64,000 nt of DNA from Acinetobacter zhairuonensis. Lineage in GTDB: Bacteria; Pseudomonadota; Gammaproteobacteria; Pseudomonadales; Moraxellaceae. Shown here piece after piece: positions 43,495 through 53,038 of this stretch; position 1 is the first letter of the stretch, and each line of letters starts with the position of its first letter. The position numbers were made by a program, and so were the translations under genes. The stretch lies in assembly GCF_022601715.1 (NCBI RefSeq), contig NZ_JAKVIM010000018.1:1-64000 (forward strand), in the 5' to 3' direction. Under the pieces are notes generated by a model. The model made no database searches. It worked only from the letters and a program-made list of their open reading frames with translations, and was not told the DNA's origin.

Positions 43495-45717
43495 TTAGCT
43501 AAATTCTTGTGGATCAATGTCCAGACTCAGTTTCATGCTGGCTGGTTTGTGTTGCAACATATTTTGCCACCATGCTCTTAAGTAATAGTGTAAACGTGCT
43601 CGATCTTTAGACAATAGCACCATATGTGCCTGATAACGACCTGCTTTACGTTCCATGGGGGCTGGAATCGGTCCCCAGATATCGATATTCAGTTCCGAAA
43701 TTTGGCGCAGTTGTTGTGCATGTTCAGTGAGATACTGCTGATTCAGTTCCTGACTTTTCGATTCACAGCGAATCAGTGCTGCATAACGATAAGGTGGAAA
43801 TAAAGCCTGTTGTCGTTCTTTTAAGGTCTGGCGTGCAAACTGTCGATAATCGCCATCGACTAGCGTATGCAACAAGGGATGTTCTGGACGTAGGGTTTGT
43901 AAATAGACATCGCCTTTCTTCTCACCACGCCCTGCACGACCTGCCACCTGTACAATCAGTTGCGCAGTACGTTCTGGTGCACGAAAATCGACGCTGAGTA
44001 AGCCTGAATCAATATCTAAAATGGCGACCAATGACACATAAGGGAAGTGATGTCCTTTGGCGAGCATTTGCGTGCCGAGCAAAATTACAGGTTCACTTTT
44101 CTGAATCCGATCATAAATTTTTTGCCAACTGCCGACACGGCTAGTCGAGTCTCGATCGACCCGAATCACATCGAACTCAGGAAAAAGTTCTTTTAAACTT
44201 TCTTCGACTTTTGCTGTGCCCATACCAATCGGTTTCAGTTCAGTATGTTGGCATTGTGGACAGTGATCGGGAACACGATGAATGGTGCCGCAATGATGGC
44301 AATGCAGGTGCTGATAAGGCTGCGTGTGCAAGGTAAAATTGGCATCGCAATGTGGGCATTTGGCTTGCCAAGCACAACTTTCACAAATCAGCACGGGCGC
44401 ATAGCCACGTCGATTAAGAAAAATTAGGACCTGATCTTTACGGGCTAGACGCTTATGCATTTCATCCAGTAAAAACTGGCTAAATCCATGCTGCTTACGT
44501 CCGAGCTTTAAATCCAAAATGTGCAACTTAGGCAGTAGCGCGGTGCCTGCACGTTCATTCAATTCCAGACAGGTTAATTTGCCTTGATTGACCAGTGCAT
44601 AGCTTTCCATACTTGGGGTGGCGGAACCCAGAATAATCGGACAGTTTTCTAGATGTGCGCGATACAGAGCCACATCACGCGCATGGTAGCGAAAGCCTTC
44701 TTGCTGTTTAAAAGACAGATCATGTTCTTCATCAAGAATGATTAAACCTAAATTATGCAGTGGGGTGTAAATGGCGGATCGGGTGCCTAAAATAATCGAG
44801 GCTTTGCCCGTTTGTGCACTTTGCCAAGCTTGCAGACGTTTGGCATCGGTCAGTCCCGAATGCAGCAACGCAATATGACAGTGAAAGCGGGATTGAAAAC
44901 GACTGATGGTTTGAGGAGTCAGTCCAATTTCAGGCACCAGTACCAGTACCTGTTTACCTTGCTTCAGTACCTCATGCATGATTTGCAAATACACTTCGGT
45001 CTTACCACTACCCGTTAAACCATCCAGTAAATAGGCATGATAAGAAGAGAGAGACTTTAAGACTTGCTGAATGGCATGCTTTTGATCTGGATTAGCAGTC
45101 AGCGGCATTTGCGCCAAACTTAAGGTTTGTGGACTAAAATCCTTCTGCTCTAAATAGGCTTCACAGATACCTTTCTTTTCTAAAGCCCTTAAGGTCGCGG
45201 TTTCAATCCCTGCCAAATTCAAAATATTTTCAGAGGTTCCGGTAGGGTGCAGCTTTAAAATTTTATAAGCATGTTGCTGTTTCTCAGAACGCTTAATTTT
45301 GTCTTCTGCATGTTGGTCAAGCAGGCGCCACATATGTGCCAGTAAATCATAGGGTTTGCCTTGACGTAATAGACTAGGCAATGCGCTCTGCACGACTTCA
45401 CCAATCGGGAATTGGTAATATTGAGCCACCCATGTCAACAAAGTTAAAACTTTGTCATCTAAAATGGCTTCGTCATCTAACAGGGCTTGAATGGACTTTA
45501 ACTTGAATTTGGGGTTGCTGGGTGCGTCGAGTGGAAGTTTTTCCATAATGACCCCAACCAAATTGCGTGGTCCAAAGGGAACTGCAACGCGTGCGCCAAT
45601 CTGTGCCCGCTCATAATCGTCTGCGGAAATTTGATAGTCGAAACAGTCATAGACATGCGCTGGAACGGCAACACGAATCCGATAAAGAGGTAGAGTGGGT
45701 GATACAGTATTTGGCAT
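43495..45717 (-). CDS. priA: Primosomal protein N' (PriA helicase)
   Basis: A 740-residue 3'-5' helicase that restarts stalled forks. It has an N-terminal 3'-DNA-binding domain, Walker A DGLTGSGKTEV, DEEH box (LIILDEEHDLSFKQQ), the zinc region with four CxxC pairs (CESCAWQAKCPHC and CHHCGTIHRVPDHCPQC), and helicase motif V/VI (GTQMLAKGHHFP, QVAGRAGRGEKKG). All hallmark residues are intact. It is the first gene of the minus-strand priA/kef-like/hslO run and is divergent from gspF. Confidence 0.96.
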   Translation of the reverse strand: MPNTVSPTLPLYRIRVAVPAHVYDCFDYQISADDYERAQIGARVAVPFGPRNLVGVIMEKLPLDAPSNPKFKLKSIQALLDDEAILDDKVLTLLTWVAQYYQFPIGEVVQSALPSLLRQGKPYDLLAHMWRLLDQHAEDKIKRSEKQQHAYKILKLHPTGTSENILNLAGIETATLRALEKKGICEAYLEQKDFSPQTLSLAQMPLTANPDQKHAIQQVLKSLSSYHAYLLDGLTGSGKTEVYLQIMHEVLKQGKQVLVLVPEIGLTPQTISRFQSRFHCHIALLHSGLTDAKRLQAWQSAQTGKASIILGTRSAIYTPLHNLGLIILDEEHDLSFKQQEGFRYHARDVALYRAHLENCPIILGSATPSMESYALVNQGKLTCLELNERAGTALLPKLHILDLKLGRKQHGFSQFLLDEMHKRLARKDQVLIFLNRRGYAPVLICESCAWQAKCPHCDANFTLHTQPYQHLHCHHCGTIHRVPDHCPQCQHTELKPIGMGTAKVEESLKELFPEFDVIRVDRDSTSRVGSWQKIYDRIQKSEPVILLGTQMLAKGHHFPYVSLVAILDIDSGLLSVDFRAPERTAQLIVQVAGRAGRGEKKGDVYLQTLRPEHPLLHTLVDGDYRQFARQTLKERQQALFPPYRYAALIRCESKSQELNQQYLTEHAQQLRQISELNIDIWGPIPAPMERKAGRYQAHMVLLSKDRARLHYYLRAWWQNMLQHKPASMKLSLDIDPQEFS

Positions 45718-45869
45718 AAACAGGTCAAAGGTTCCAGCTGAATGGTCGTCGTGTGAAGTCTTGAGTTATGTTAGAGTGAGCAAATAAAATTTATATTGAA
45801 GAATATGAATGATTATAGTGGTCAGACGCAACAGCGCTGAAACAAATTTTGGAAAATTAGAGCATTACA

Positions 45870-47075
45870 ATGCCAGCATATCAATTTACCGCCCTTGATG
45901 CTTTAGGGAAGCAGCAAAAAGGGGTGCTTGAAGGTGATTCGGCACGTCAGATTCGTCAGCAGTTACGTGAGCAATCACTGATACCGATTACGGTCGACCC
46001 TGTAGAACATAAATCTAAACAGCAGGGCGCGCGTTGGTTTCAAAAAAGTATTACCGCATACGATTTGGCGTTGTTTACCCGTCAATTGTCTGTTTTGGTC
46101 GCAGCAGCCATTCCGCTGGAAGAAGCCTTACGTGCTGTAGCCAAGCAAAGTGAAAAAGCCCATGTGCAACAACTGGTATTGTCCGTACGCTCAAAAGTAT
46201 TGGAAGGGCATTCTCTCGCTAGTGCTCTACAGCAATCGGGGCGATTTCCAGAACTGTATCGTGCCACTATTGCTGCAGGGGAGCGTTCAGGGCATTTGGA
46301 TTTAATTTTGGAGCAATTGGCAGACTACACAGAGAATCGCTTTGCCATGCAAAAGAAAATTCAAGGGGCAATGATCTATCCCATTATTCTGATGTTGATG
46401 TCCTTTGCAATTGTGATGGGCTTAATGACTTACGTGGTACCTGATATCGTCAAAACCTTCGATCAGAATAAAGATGCTTTACCGTGGATTACCGTGGCAC
46501 TGATGAAAGCCAGTGCTTTTATTCGGGTGGCTTGGCCCTTTTTATTGATTGCGACTGTATTGGGCATCGTGTTGCTATTAAGATTTTTAAAAACGACCGC
46601 AGGGCATTATGCGTTTGATCGTTTAACGCTCAAGTTGCCATTATTTGGTAAATTGTCACGTGGTATTAATTCAGCTCGCCTTGCCAGTACACTGTCTATT
46701 TTGACCAAATCGGGTGTACCACTGGTAGATGCTTTACGCATTGGAGCCGCAGTGAGCAGTAACTGGGTGATTCGTGATTCAGTCGATTTAGCAGCTGAAA
46801 AAGTTACCGAGGGAGGTAACTTGGCGACCCAGTTGGAGCGCAGTGGTTATTTCCCCCCGATGATGGTACAAATGATCAAAAGTGGCGAAGCCTCGGGCGA
46901 GTTAGACCGTATGCTGGAGCGTGCGTCTAATATGCAAGATCGAGAGGTGACCACGCTGATTTCGACCTTGTTGGCGTTGCTGGAGCCTTTAATGTTGGTG
47001 CTGATGGCGAGCATTGTTTTGGTGATTGTAATCGCGGTCATGCTGCCAATCGTAAATATGAACAATATGATTTAA
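45870..47075 (+). CDS. gspF: Type II secretion system inner-membrane protein GspF
   Basis: A 401-residue polytopic protein of the T2SF family that links the inner-membrane platform to the ATPase. Two homologous cytoplasmic four-helix domains (about 60-170 and 265-370) each precede membrane helices; three transmembrane segments are seen (about 165-190, 210-235, 370-395). Motifs include LALFTRQLSVLVAAAIPLEE and NSARLASTLSILTKSGVPLV. The N-terminus YQFTALDALGKQQKGVLEGD is typical of GspF. It is followed by gspG with a 30-nt gap. Confidence 0.95.
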   Translation: MPAYQFTALDALGKQQKGVLEGDSARQIRQQLREQSLIPITVDPVEHKSKQQGARWFQKSITAYDLALFTRQLSVLVAAAIPLEEALRAVAKQSEKAHVQQLVLSVRSKVLEGHSLASALQQSGRFPELYRATIAAGERSGHLDLILEQLADYTENRFAMQKKIQGAMIYPIILMLMSFAIVMGLMTYVVPDIVKTFDQNKDALPWITVALMKASAFIRVAWPFLLIATVLGIVLLLRFLKTTAGHYAFDRLTLKLPLFGKLSRGINSARLASTLSILTKSGVPLVDALRIGAAVSSNWVIRDSVDLAAEKVTEGGNLATQLERSGYFPPMMVQMIKSGEASGELDRMLERASNMQDREVTTLISTLLALLEPLMLVLMASIVLVIVIAVMLPIVNMNNMI

Positions 47076-47105
47076 GAAGTAAAAGAGTTTAGAGTGAGTC
47101 GTTGA

Positions 47106-47543
47106 ATGCAAATGAATAAATATCCAACCCAGCAATCGGGTTTTACTTTAATTGAAGTGATGGTGGTGATTGTTATTTTAGGGGTATTGGCTGCGCTGAT
47201 TGTACCGAATGTGATGGGACGAGGCGAAAAAGCCAAAGTGGATACCACTGTGATTACCCTGAAGGGGGTTGCGGGGGCACTGGATCAATACAAATTGGAC
47301 AACAGTAAATATCCGTCTATGCAAGATGGTGGTTTAGATGCCTTGGTGAATCAGCCAGCTTCGGCGAAGAACTGGATGCAAGGCGGCTATGTCAAAGGTG
47401 GCTATCCAAAAGACAGCTGGGAAAATGATATTCAGTATATTAGTCCGGGCGCTGAAGGTCGTGCTTTTGATTTATATTCATTTGGTGCTGATGGCAAAGA
47501 AGGCGGTGAAGGCACCGATGCCGATATTTATTATCAACCATAA
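47106..47543 (+). CDS. gspG: Type II secretion major pseudopilin GspG
   Basis: A 145-residue prepilin-like protein. The leader peptide is cut after Gly12 in QQSGFTLIEV, with F13 as the new N-terminus and the invariant Glu at position +5 (E17). A hydrophobic helix and the GspG C-terminal signature (YPSMQDGGLDALVNQP, GGYPKDSWENDIQY) follow. Three ATGs in frame at the start (47106, 47112) are close together; 47106 is used. It is adjacent to gspF; the remaining gsp genes are not in this window. Confidence 0.95.
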   Translation: MQMNKYPTQQSGFTLIEVMVVIVILGVLAALIVPNVMGRGEKAKVDTTVITLKGVAGALDQYKLDNSKYPSMQDGGLDALVNQPASAKNWMQGGYVKGGYPKDSWENDIQYISPGAEGRAFDLYSFGADGKEGGEGTDADIYYQP

Positions 47544-47567
47544 AAATAGATTTTTAAATTCATGGAA

Positions 47568-47620
47568 ATTATCACTTTATATAATTGAGTACTTCAATTA
47601 AAGATAAAGTGATAATCTTT
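47568..47620 (+). terminator. Nested AT-rich hairpin after gspG
   Basis: ATTATCACTTTAT (47568-47580) and ATAAAGTGATAAT (47604-47616) are perfect 13-bp inverted copies. The loop contains a second stem, AATTGA (47583-47588) with TCAATT (47594-47599). CTTT follows. It may terminate gspFG, but AT-rich arms of this form are also seen in small repeat elements. Confidence 0.55.
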
Positions 47621-47817
47621 ATTATTTACACATTTAAATATAAACATCTGATAGGTAAGCATTAAATATAATAAGAGGATGTTGAGATTTATAGTAAGAA
47701 TTATTCCTAACCGTAATGTTTACAAAAATTGTCAAGTATCTAGATAAAGAGACTTTTTATTTAAAAAAAACCTAGCATAATGATTTTAAGAACAAAAAGT
47801 GTGCTGGGGAGAATAGA

Positions 47818-48162
47818 ATGAAAGCATTCGTTTTATCAGATGAAATCACCCAATTTCATTGGGCGATGCTGAAATCTGTTCTGTTGATTTTAACCATCTT
47901 GCCGTTGATGAATGCGGCAGTCACTCTATGGCAGCATACTGAGGGCAGCAGCCAGATTATGATTGGCTTTTTTGCCTTGAGTGTCATGAGTGCTTGGTTG
48001 GTGGTGTGTTTTATGACGGCACTTAAAGCCACGTTATGGCAGATGCAAAGTCAGCATTCCATCTTTGAGCAAAAAATCTTTCATGCCTATCGTTATGTAC
48101 CGATGCTGTTTTTATCCAGTCTAGTGGCCTATTTGGCGAGTCAGTTTGCAAGCGTGTTGTAA
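47818..48162 (+). CDS. Small hypothetical membrane protein
   Basis: A 114-residue protein with three hydrophobic segments (about 18-38, 48-70, 90-110). The start is well supported by GGGGAGA before the ATG. It has no resemblance I can name. Its gene is in the plus direction after the gspG hairpin and is followed by a bidirectional terminator shared with lnt. Confidence 0.7.
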   Translation: MKAFVLSDEITQFHWAMLKSVLLILTILPLMNAAVTLWQHTEGSSQIMIGFFALSVMSAWLVVCFMTALKATLWQMQSQHSIFEQKIFHAYRYVPMLFLSSLVAYLASQFASVL

Positions 48163-48201
48163 TGTATTCTAGCTTTCAAAAGTTTGATTGAATTTCAATA
48201 T

Positions 48202-48233
48202 AAAAAAAGGGGATTTTTAAAATCCCCTTTGTA
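48202..48233. terminator. Bidirectional terminator between the small membrane protein gene and lnt
   Basis: AAAGGGGAT (48206-48214) pairs with ATCCCCTTT (48222-48230), flanked by an A-run of seven on the left and T on the right, between convergent genes. Confidence 0.85.
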
Positions 48234-49793
48234 TTAGCGTCTTGATTTAAACGAAACATCAACCTTGCGAGGGCGGAAGAACCAACCCACAATCAAAAGT
48301 AGCACTGAAAATCCGAGAATTGGCCAGTCACTGAGACGGTTATACAGTGTTTGACCTTGCATGGCAGGTAAATCTCCGCGTAACACCGTACGTTGATCAA
48401 TCGGAGCTTGGCGCACAATATGCCCTTCATGGTTAATAAAGGCGGTGACTCCTGTATTGGTCGCACGGATGAACCAACGCCCATTTTCTTTGGCGCGCAT
48501 TTGCACCATTTGTAAATGTTGCCATGGGCCAGCCGTACCTGTGAACCATGCATCATTCGACACCGTCACTAAGAAGTCACTCTGACTGGCATTACGACGA
48601 GTCAGATTTGGATAAGCGACTTCATAGCAAATTGCTGCAGCTAAGGGATGCTGCTTAATTTGTAAAGGCTTTTGATCTGATGCACCACGTGAAAACCCGC
48701 TCATAGAAGGGTCATTTTGTAATGCAGGCAATACCCAACTCAGCATGCCTGAAAGTGGAATATATTCACCGAAAGGCACCAAGCGTTGCTTTTTATATAG
48801 TCCCTCAGATTGATCGCCCATTGCCATAATGCCGTTATAGAACATCGGGCTACCTTGTTGTTGAGATGCTTTTAAATCCCAGTAAGGGATGCCTGTAACC
48901 CATGCTGTGCCTGATTTTTCTGCCTGTACTTTCATGGCATCTAAAAAAGGCTGAATGTCGGTTTGGAACATGGGAATAGACGATTCAGGCCAAACGATTA
49001 AATCGCGTCCCCATTCACTGCGACTCAATTCCGCGTAGATCATCAAGGTCTGTGCTTGGTATTCCGTCAGCCATTTCAGGTCTTGTGGAATATTGCCTTG
49101 AATCAGAGAGACCGAAAGAGGTTTTTCATTCTTGGGCTGAACAAACTGGATTTGTGCTGCACCCCAAGCTCCGAGCAGTAAGAGGAGCGATGGAACCAAC
49201 CAAAATAGACGTTTATTGAGGATTTCCACCATGGCACAGGCCAAGAGGATCACGACAAAAGAAACCCCGAATACGCCAAACAATGGCGCATAGCCATCTA
49301 AGAAACGTTCAGTGAAGGCATAACCGACAAAGAGCCATGGAAAGCCAGTAAAGACCCACGTTTTTGCCCATTCAAAGAACACCCAGAGCGGTGCGAAGGT
49401 CAGCGGCGTTTCAGGGAAAAATCTACGATAAATCCAAGTTTGTAGCGCCGTAAACAGTCCCATTGCCAAAGCCATGATCGCAATCATGAGGACGCTGAGT
49501 ACTGCACTGGTATCGCCATAGACGTGAATAGAAGTGTAAAGCCAAAACGCACCTACAAACCACAGTCCGAAACCATAACCCCAACCAATGAAAAAGGCTT
49601 GTTTGGCTGAACGTTGGCGCAAGCAGGCATACAGCAAGGCAGGTGAGAGGAGTGCAATCCACCAATAATAGTAAGGTGCCAATGCGAAACTCAGCATGGC
49701 ACCTGAACATAAGGAAATAATAAAAGGTAAAATCATGGGTAGCTGTTTTTGTTGTTGTGAAGACCTTAACAGCGCATGAAAATATGTTCTCAT
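48234..49793 (-). CDS. lnt: Apolipoprotein N-acyltransferase
   Basis: A 519-residue inner-membrane enzyme that adds the third acyl chain to lipoproteins. About seven hydrophobic segments are followed by a nitrilase-like periplasmic domain with the catalytic Glu in WPESSIP, the Lys in the KKQRLVPFGEYIP region and the Cys in AAICYEVAYP. Its ATG overlaps the corC stop by 4 nt (ATGA), the arrangement found in many gammaproteobacteria (ybeX-lnt in E. coli). Confidence 0.96.
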   Translation of the reverse strand: MRTYFHALLRSSQQQKQLPMILPFIISLCSGAMLSFALAPYYYWWIALLSPALLYACLRQRSAKQAFFIGWGYGFGLWFVGAFWLYTSIHVYGDTSAVLSVLMIAIMALAMGLFTALQTWIYRRFFPETPLTFAPLWVFFEWAKTWVFTGFPWLFVGYAFTERFLDGYAPLFGVFGVSFVVILLACAMVEILNKRLFWLVPSLLLLLGAWGAAQIQFVQPKNEKPLSVSLIQGNIPQDLKWLTEYQAQTLMIYAELSRSEWGRDLIVWPESSIPMFQTDIQPFLDAMKVQAEKSGTAWVTGIPYWDLKASQQQGSPMFYNGIMAMGDQSEGLYKKQRLVPFGEYIPLSGMLSWVLPALQNDPSMSGFSRGASDQKPLQIKQHPLAAAICYEVAYPNLTRRNASQSDFLVTVSNDAWFTGTAGPWQHLQMVQMRAKENGRWFIRATNTGVTAFINHEGHIVRQAPIDQRTVLRGDLPAMQGQTLYNRLSDWPILGFSVLLLIVGWFFRPRKVDVSFKSRR

Positions 49794-50629
49794 TTAAGTA
49801 CAGCTCGAATCAGATGAATAGTGCGTGCATCTGCTTCTACAATGGTAAATTCCCAATCGCCAATTTCAATCACTTGACCTTGTAAATCGCTGACTAAACC
49901 AATTTCTTGAAGCAATAAACCGCCCATAGTTTCTACTTCATCTTCTGGAAAATCAGCATCTAAAAGATTGTTAAAGTGTTCGATTGGTGTAAGTGCCTGC
50001 ACCATCCACGTATTGGCAGTTTTTGGATCATCATCAGGCACAATGTATTGCGCTTCTTCATCGACGGTGTCGTGTTCATCTTCAATTTCACCGACAATTT
50101 CTTCCAGAATATCTTCCAGTGTCACCAAACCAGACGTCGTGCCATATTCATCAATCACCACAGCAATATGCGTCTGGGTATTTTTCAGCATACGCAGCAC
50201 TTGGTCAGAGCGCGCACTTTCAGGGACGAACAGCGGTTGGCGCATTAAGACCCGAATGTCGACTTTACTGGCTTTTTCGGTCAGAAATGGCAGTAGATCT
50301 TTCGCCAACAGAATTCCGACCACGTTATCGGGTTGATCTGAAGAAAATACAGGAAAGCGTGAATGCGCCGATTCAATCAGGACATGCAGAATATCAAGTA
50401 ATTCATCATCTTCTTGCAGGCTAATCATCGCGGTACGCGGGGTCATGACTTCGCGAATTTTGGTCGCAGGCAGGTCAAGCACACCTTCTAGCATGGCGAC
50501 CGTATCAGGTTCTAAAAAACGACGCGAATCTTGTACGAGTTTGAGCAATTCGTCGCGAGTTTCTGGTGCAGTTCCTAACCACTTTCTTAAGCCACGCATG
50601 CCCCACGACGGGCTGGATTCATCGTGCAT
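49790..50629 (-). CDS. corC: CorC/YbeX CBS-domain protein
   Basis: A 279-residue cytoplasmic protein with two CBS domains (about 65-125 and 130-185; MTPRTAMISLQEDDELLDIL, VVIDEYGTTSGLVTLEDILE) and a C-terminal CorC_HlyC transporter-associated domain (about 200-279). In E. coli it is linked to Mg2+/Co2+ efflux and, by genetics, to ribosome function. It has no membrane segment, unlike longer CorB/CNNM members. It is transcribed ahead of lnt. Confidence 0.92.
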   Translation of the reverse strand: MHDESSPSWGMRGLRKWLGTAPETRDELLKLVQDSRRFLEPDTVAMLEGVLDLPATKIREVMTPRTAMISLQEDDELLDILHVLIESAHSRFPVFSSDQPDNVVGILLAKDLLPFLTEKASKVDIRVLMRQPLFVPESARSDQVLRMLKNTQTHIAVVIDEYGTTSGLVTLEDILEEIVGEIEDEHDTVDEEAQYIVPDDDPKTANTWMVQALTPIEHFNNLLDADFPEDEVETMGGLLLQEIGLVSDLQGQVIEIGDWEFTIVEADARTIHLIRAVLK

Positions 50630-50872
50630 GATCTTTCCTAAAGACTCTAGATGTGAAAAAAATTATTTTCATCATACCTTAGAAAATGCAGATGTCTATG
50701 CAAAAAATACAGCAAAATATGAATGTTATCGTCATCATTTGATGCAAGTCTTAGACTAAAACAGCTATTTTATGATTGTGTGTTTTGTGGATTAAGGGAT
50801 AAGCAGCATGCCCTGCTGTGTCTAGTCGAGTTTATGTTAGAATAGCGCTGAAAATGAACCAAGAGTGCCTAG

Positions 50873-51130
50873 ATGTCTGAATCCTCTATGACCCCGACTT
50901 TACAATTGAATACCCGTGGCTTGCGTTGTCCTGAACCTGTGATGATGTTGCATCAGGCCATTCGTAAATCTAAATCTGGGGATGTGGTTGAGGTGTTTGC
51001 AACGGATAATTCAACGTCTTGGGATATTCCTAAATTTTGTATGCACTTGGGACACGAATTACTGTTGCAAGAAGAACGTTTGGATGAAAACGGCAATAAA
51101 GAATTCCATTATTTGGTGAAAAAGGGCTAA
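50873..51130 (+). CDS. tusA: Sulfurtransferase TusA
   Basis: An 85-residue SirA-like sulfur carrier. The active-site Cys19 is in RCPEPVM (18-24), exactly as in E. coli TusA. It relays sulfur from IscS towards 2-thiouridine of tRNA and other acceptors. It stands alone with a strong terminator after it. The upstream region contains TTATGTTAGAATAG, a possible -10 region (not placed with confidence). Confidence 0.93.
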   Translation: MSESSMTPTLQLNTRGLRCPEPVMMLHQAIRKSKSGDVVEVFATDNSTSWDIPKFCMHLGHELLLQEERLDENGNKEFHYLVKKG

Positions 51131-51148
51131 CTCGTCTGTAAGTTTCAC

Positions 51149-51186
51149 CGATAAAAAATCCCCTCAAGTGAGGGGATTTTTTATCG
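51149..51186. terminator. tusA terminator, 17-bp perfect stem
   Basis: CGATAAAAAATCCCCTC (51149-51165) and GAGGGGATTTTTTATCG (51170-51186) pair perfectly across AAGT. It contains both an A-run and a T-run and can act in both directions. Confidence 0.95.
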
Positions 51187-51230
51187 AGATCATCATGATC
51201 TCCTGAGTGAGGTCGGGCATAGCCCGAACC
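51186..51230. repeat. REP-like palindromes between tusA and etfD
   Basis: GAGATCAT-C-ATGATCTC (51186-51202) is followed at once by GGTCGGGC-ATA-GCCCGAACC (51211-51230). The second resembles GTAGGTCGGGC-type REP sequences of many gammaproteobacteria. The copy number in the genome is unknown. Confidence 0.5.
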
Positions 51231-51258
51231 TACGCGTGAATTACATGTTTGGGTATGA

Positions 51259-51291
51259 GACACGGTTAGCAAAGCAATGCTTTGCCGTGTC
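51259..51291. repeat. Compound hairpin abutting the etfD stop
   Basis: Outer arms GACACG and CGTGTC (51259-51264, 51286-51291) enclose GCAAAGC-AAT-GCTTTGC (51269-51285), with a 4-nt bulge. It lies 8 nt past etfD, with no T-run on the minus strand, so it may stabilise the 3' end or be a dispersed repeat. Confidence 0.5.
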
Positions 51292-51299
51292 GCAAGGAA

Positions 51300-53012
51300 T
51301 TACATATTAGGATAATTCGGACCACCGCCACCTTCCGGCGTTACCCAAGTGATGTTCTGTGATGGATCTTTAATGTCACAAGTCTTACAGTGCACACAGT
51401 TGGCTGCGTTAATTTGGAAGCGTTTTGAACCATCATCATTTTCCATGATTTCATAAACACCCGCAGGGCAGTAGCGCTGAGCAGGCTCATCCCATTTTGG
51501 TAAGTTCACGTTCACAGGAATTGAAGCATCGGTCAGTTTCAAATGTGCAGGCTGGTTTTCTTCATGCACGGTGTTTGAAACGAAGACTGAAGACAAACGG
51601 TCAAAAGTTAACTTGCCATCTGGTTTTGGATAATTCGGCTTAAATGTAGCTGTATCGACAGTTTTTAATGCACTGAAGTCAGGCACTAAGTCATGTAGCG
51701 TAAATGGCACTTTAAAGATATTTTGATCGATGAAGTTGAATGCACCGCCCATCCATTGACCAAACTTGTGCATGGCTGGACCGAAGTTACGCGCGTTGTA
51801 TAACTCTTCTTTTAACCAGCTGTTGTTGAACTTCTCTGTGTAAGCAGTCAGTTCTTTAGCGAAGAAGTCTTCACCTTCAGTGACACGGGCAATCGCAAGA
51901 TCACCACCTTTAGCAACACCAGCTTGAATCGCTTCAAATACCGCTTCACCACATAACATGCCTGATTTCATGGCGGTGTGTGAGCCTTTAATTTTCGCAA
52001 AGTTCAGGAAGCCTGCATCATCACCAATTAAAGAACCACCCGGGAAGGTGAATTTAGGCAGTGAGTTGAAACCACCTTTGACGACAGCACGTGCACCGTA
52101 AGAAATACGCTTGCCACCTTCCAAATACTGTTTCACCAGTGGGTGGGTTTTCCAGCGCTGCATTTCTGCAAATGGATACATGTGTGGGTTTTCGTAAGAC
52201 AAGTCTACGATCATACCCAAAGTTACTTGGTTGTTTTCAGCGTGGTATAACCACCAACCGCCTGAAGAACCAGTTTCACTTAAAGGCCAGCCTGCACCGT
52301 GCATCACCAAACCTGGTTTGTGTTTGGCAGGATCAATCTCCCAAAGCTCTTTAATCCCGATACCGTAGTGTTGTGGATCGGCATCTTTGTCCAAATCAAA
52401 CTTGGCAATTAAGCGCTTACCTAAGTGACCACGACAGCCTTCAGCAAAAATCGTGTATTTGGCATGCAGTTCATAACCCGGAGTAAAGTTATGCGTCGGT
52501 TCGCCATCTTTACCAATGCCCATGTCACCAGTTTGAATGCCTTTTACCGTACCATCTGCATGATAAAGCACTTCAGCCGCAGCAAAGCCCGGGAAAATTG
52601 AAACTTCGAGTTCTTCCGCTTTTTGACCTAACCAGCGGACTACGTTACCTAAAGAGATGACGTAGTTGCCATCATTGTGCATGGTTTTAGGCACCATCCA
52701 ATGTGGCGCTTCTTGCGCTTTTTCAGGCGACATCAAGAAATAAGTTTTATCTTCCGTCACAGGAACATTTAAAGGCGCACCTTCTTCTTTCCAGTTCGGG
52801 AATAATTCGTTAATTGCACGTGGTTCTAGTACAGCACCAGAAAGAATATGCGCACCGACTTCGGAGCCCTTTTCTACCACACAAACGGATAAATCAGATA
52901 AATTGTTTTCAATCGCGAGTTGACGAATTTTGATCGCAGCAGAAAGACCTGCAGGGCCTGCGCCTACGATAACAACGTCAAACTCCATCGATTCACGTTC
53001 GATGTGTTCCAT
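51300..53012 (-). CDS. Electron transfer flavoprotein-ubiquinone oxidoreductase
   Basis: A 570-residue membrane-associated flavoprotein that passes electrons from ETF to ubiquinone during fatty acid and amino acid oxidation. The FAD-binding dinucleotide fold is GAGPAG (17-22). A 4Fe-4S cluster is bound near the C-terminus by the cysteines of CPAGVYE and NAANCVHCKTCDIKDP. GAGGAGT precedes the ATG by 5 nt. The gene is monocistronic and divergent from the DUF1285 gene. Often called etfD or ETF-QO. Confidence 0.96.
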   Translation of the reverse strand: MEHIERESMEFDVVIVGAGPAGLSAAIKIRQLAIENNLSDLSVCVVEKGSEVGAHILSGAVLEPRAINELFPNWKEEGAPLNVPVTEDKTYFLMSPEKAQEAPHWMVPKTMHNDGNYVISLGNVVRWLGQKAEELEVSIFPGFAAAEVLYHADGTVKGIQTGDMGIGKDGEPTHNFTPGYELHAKYTIFAEGCRGHLGKRLIAKFDLDKDADPQHYGIGIKELWEIDPAKHKPGLVMHGAGWPLSETGSSGGWWLYHAENNQVTLGMIVDLSYENPHMYPFAEMQRWKTHPLVKQYLEGGKRISYGARAVVKGGFNSLPKFTFPGGSLIGDDAGFLNFAKIKGSHTAMKSGMLCGEAVFEAIQAGVAKGGDLAIARVTEGEDFFAKELTAYTEKFNNSWLKEELYNARNFGPAMHKFGQWMGGAFNFIDQNIFKVPFTLHDLVPDFSALKTVDTATFKPNYPKPDGKLTFDRLSSVFVSNTVHEENQPAHLKLTDASIPVNVNLPKWDEPAQRYCPAGVYEIMENDDGSKRFQINAANCVHCKTCDIKDPSQNITWVTPEGGGGPNYPNM

Positions 53013-53038
53013 GTAGGACTCCTCATATTACTTAAAGG

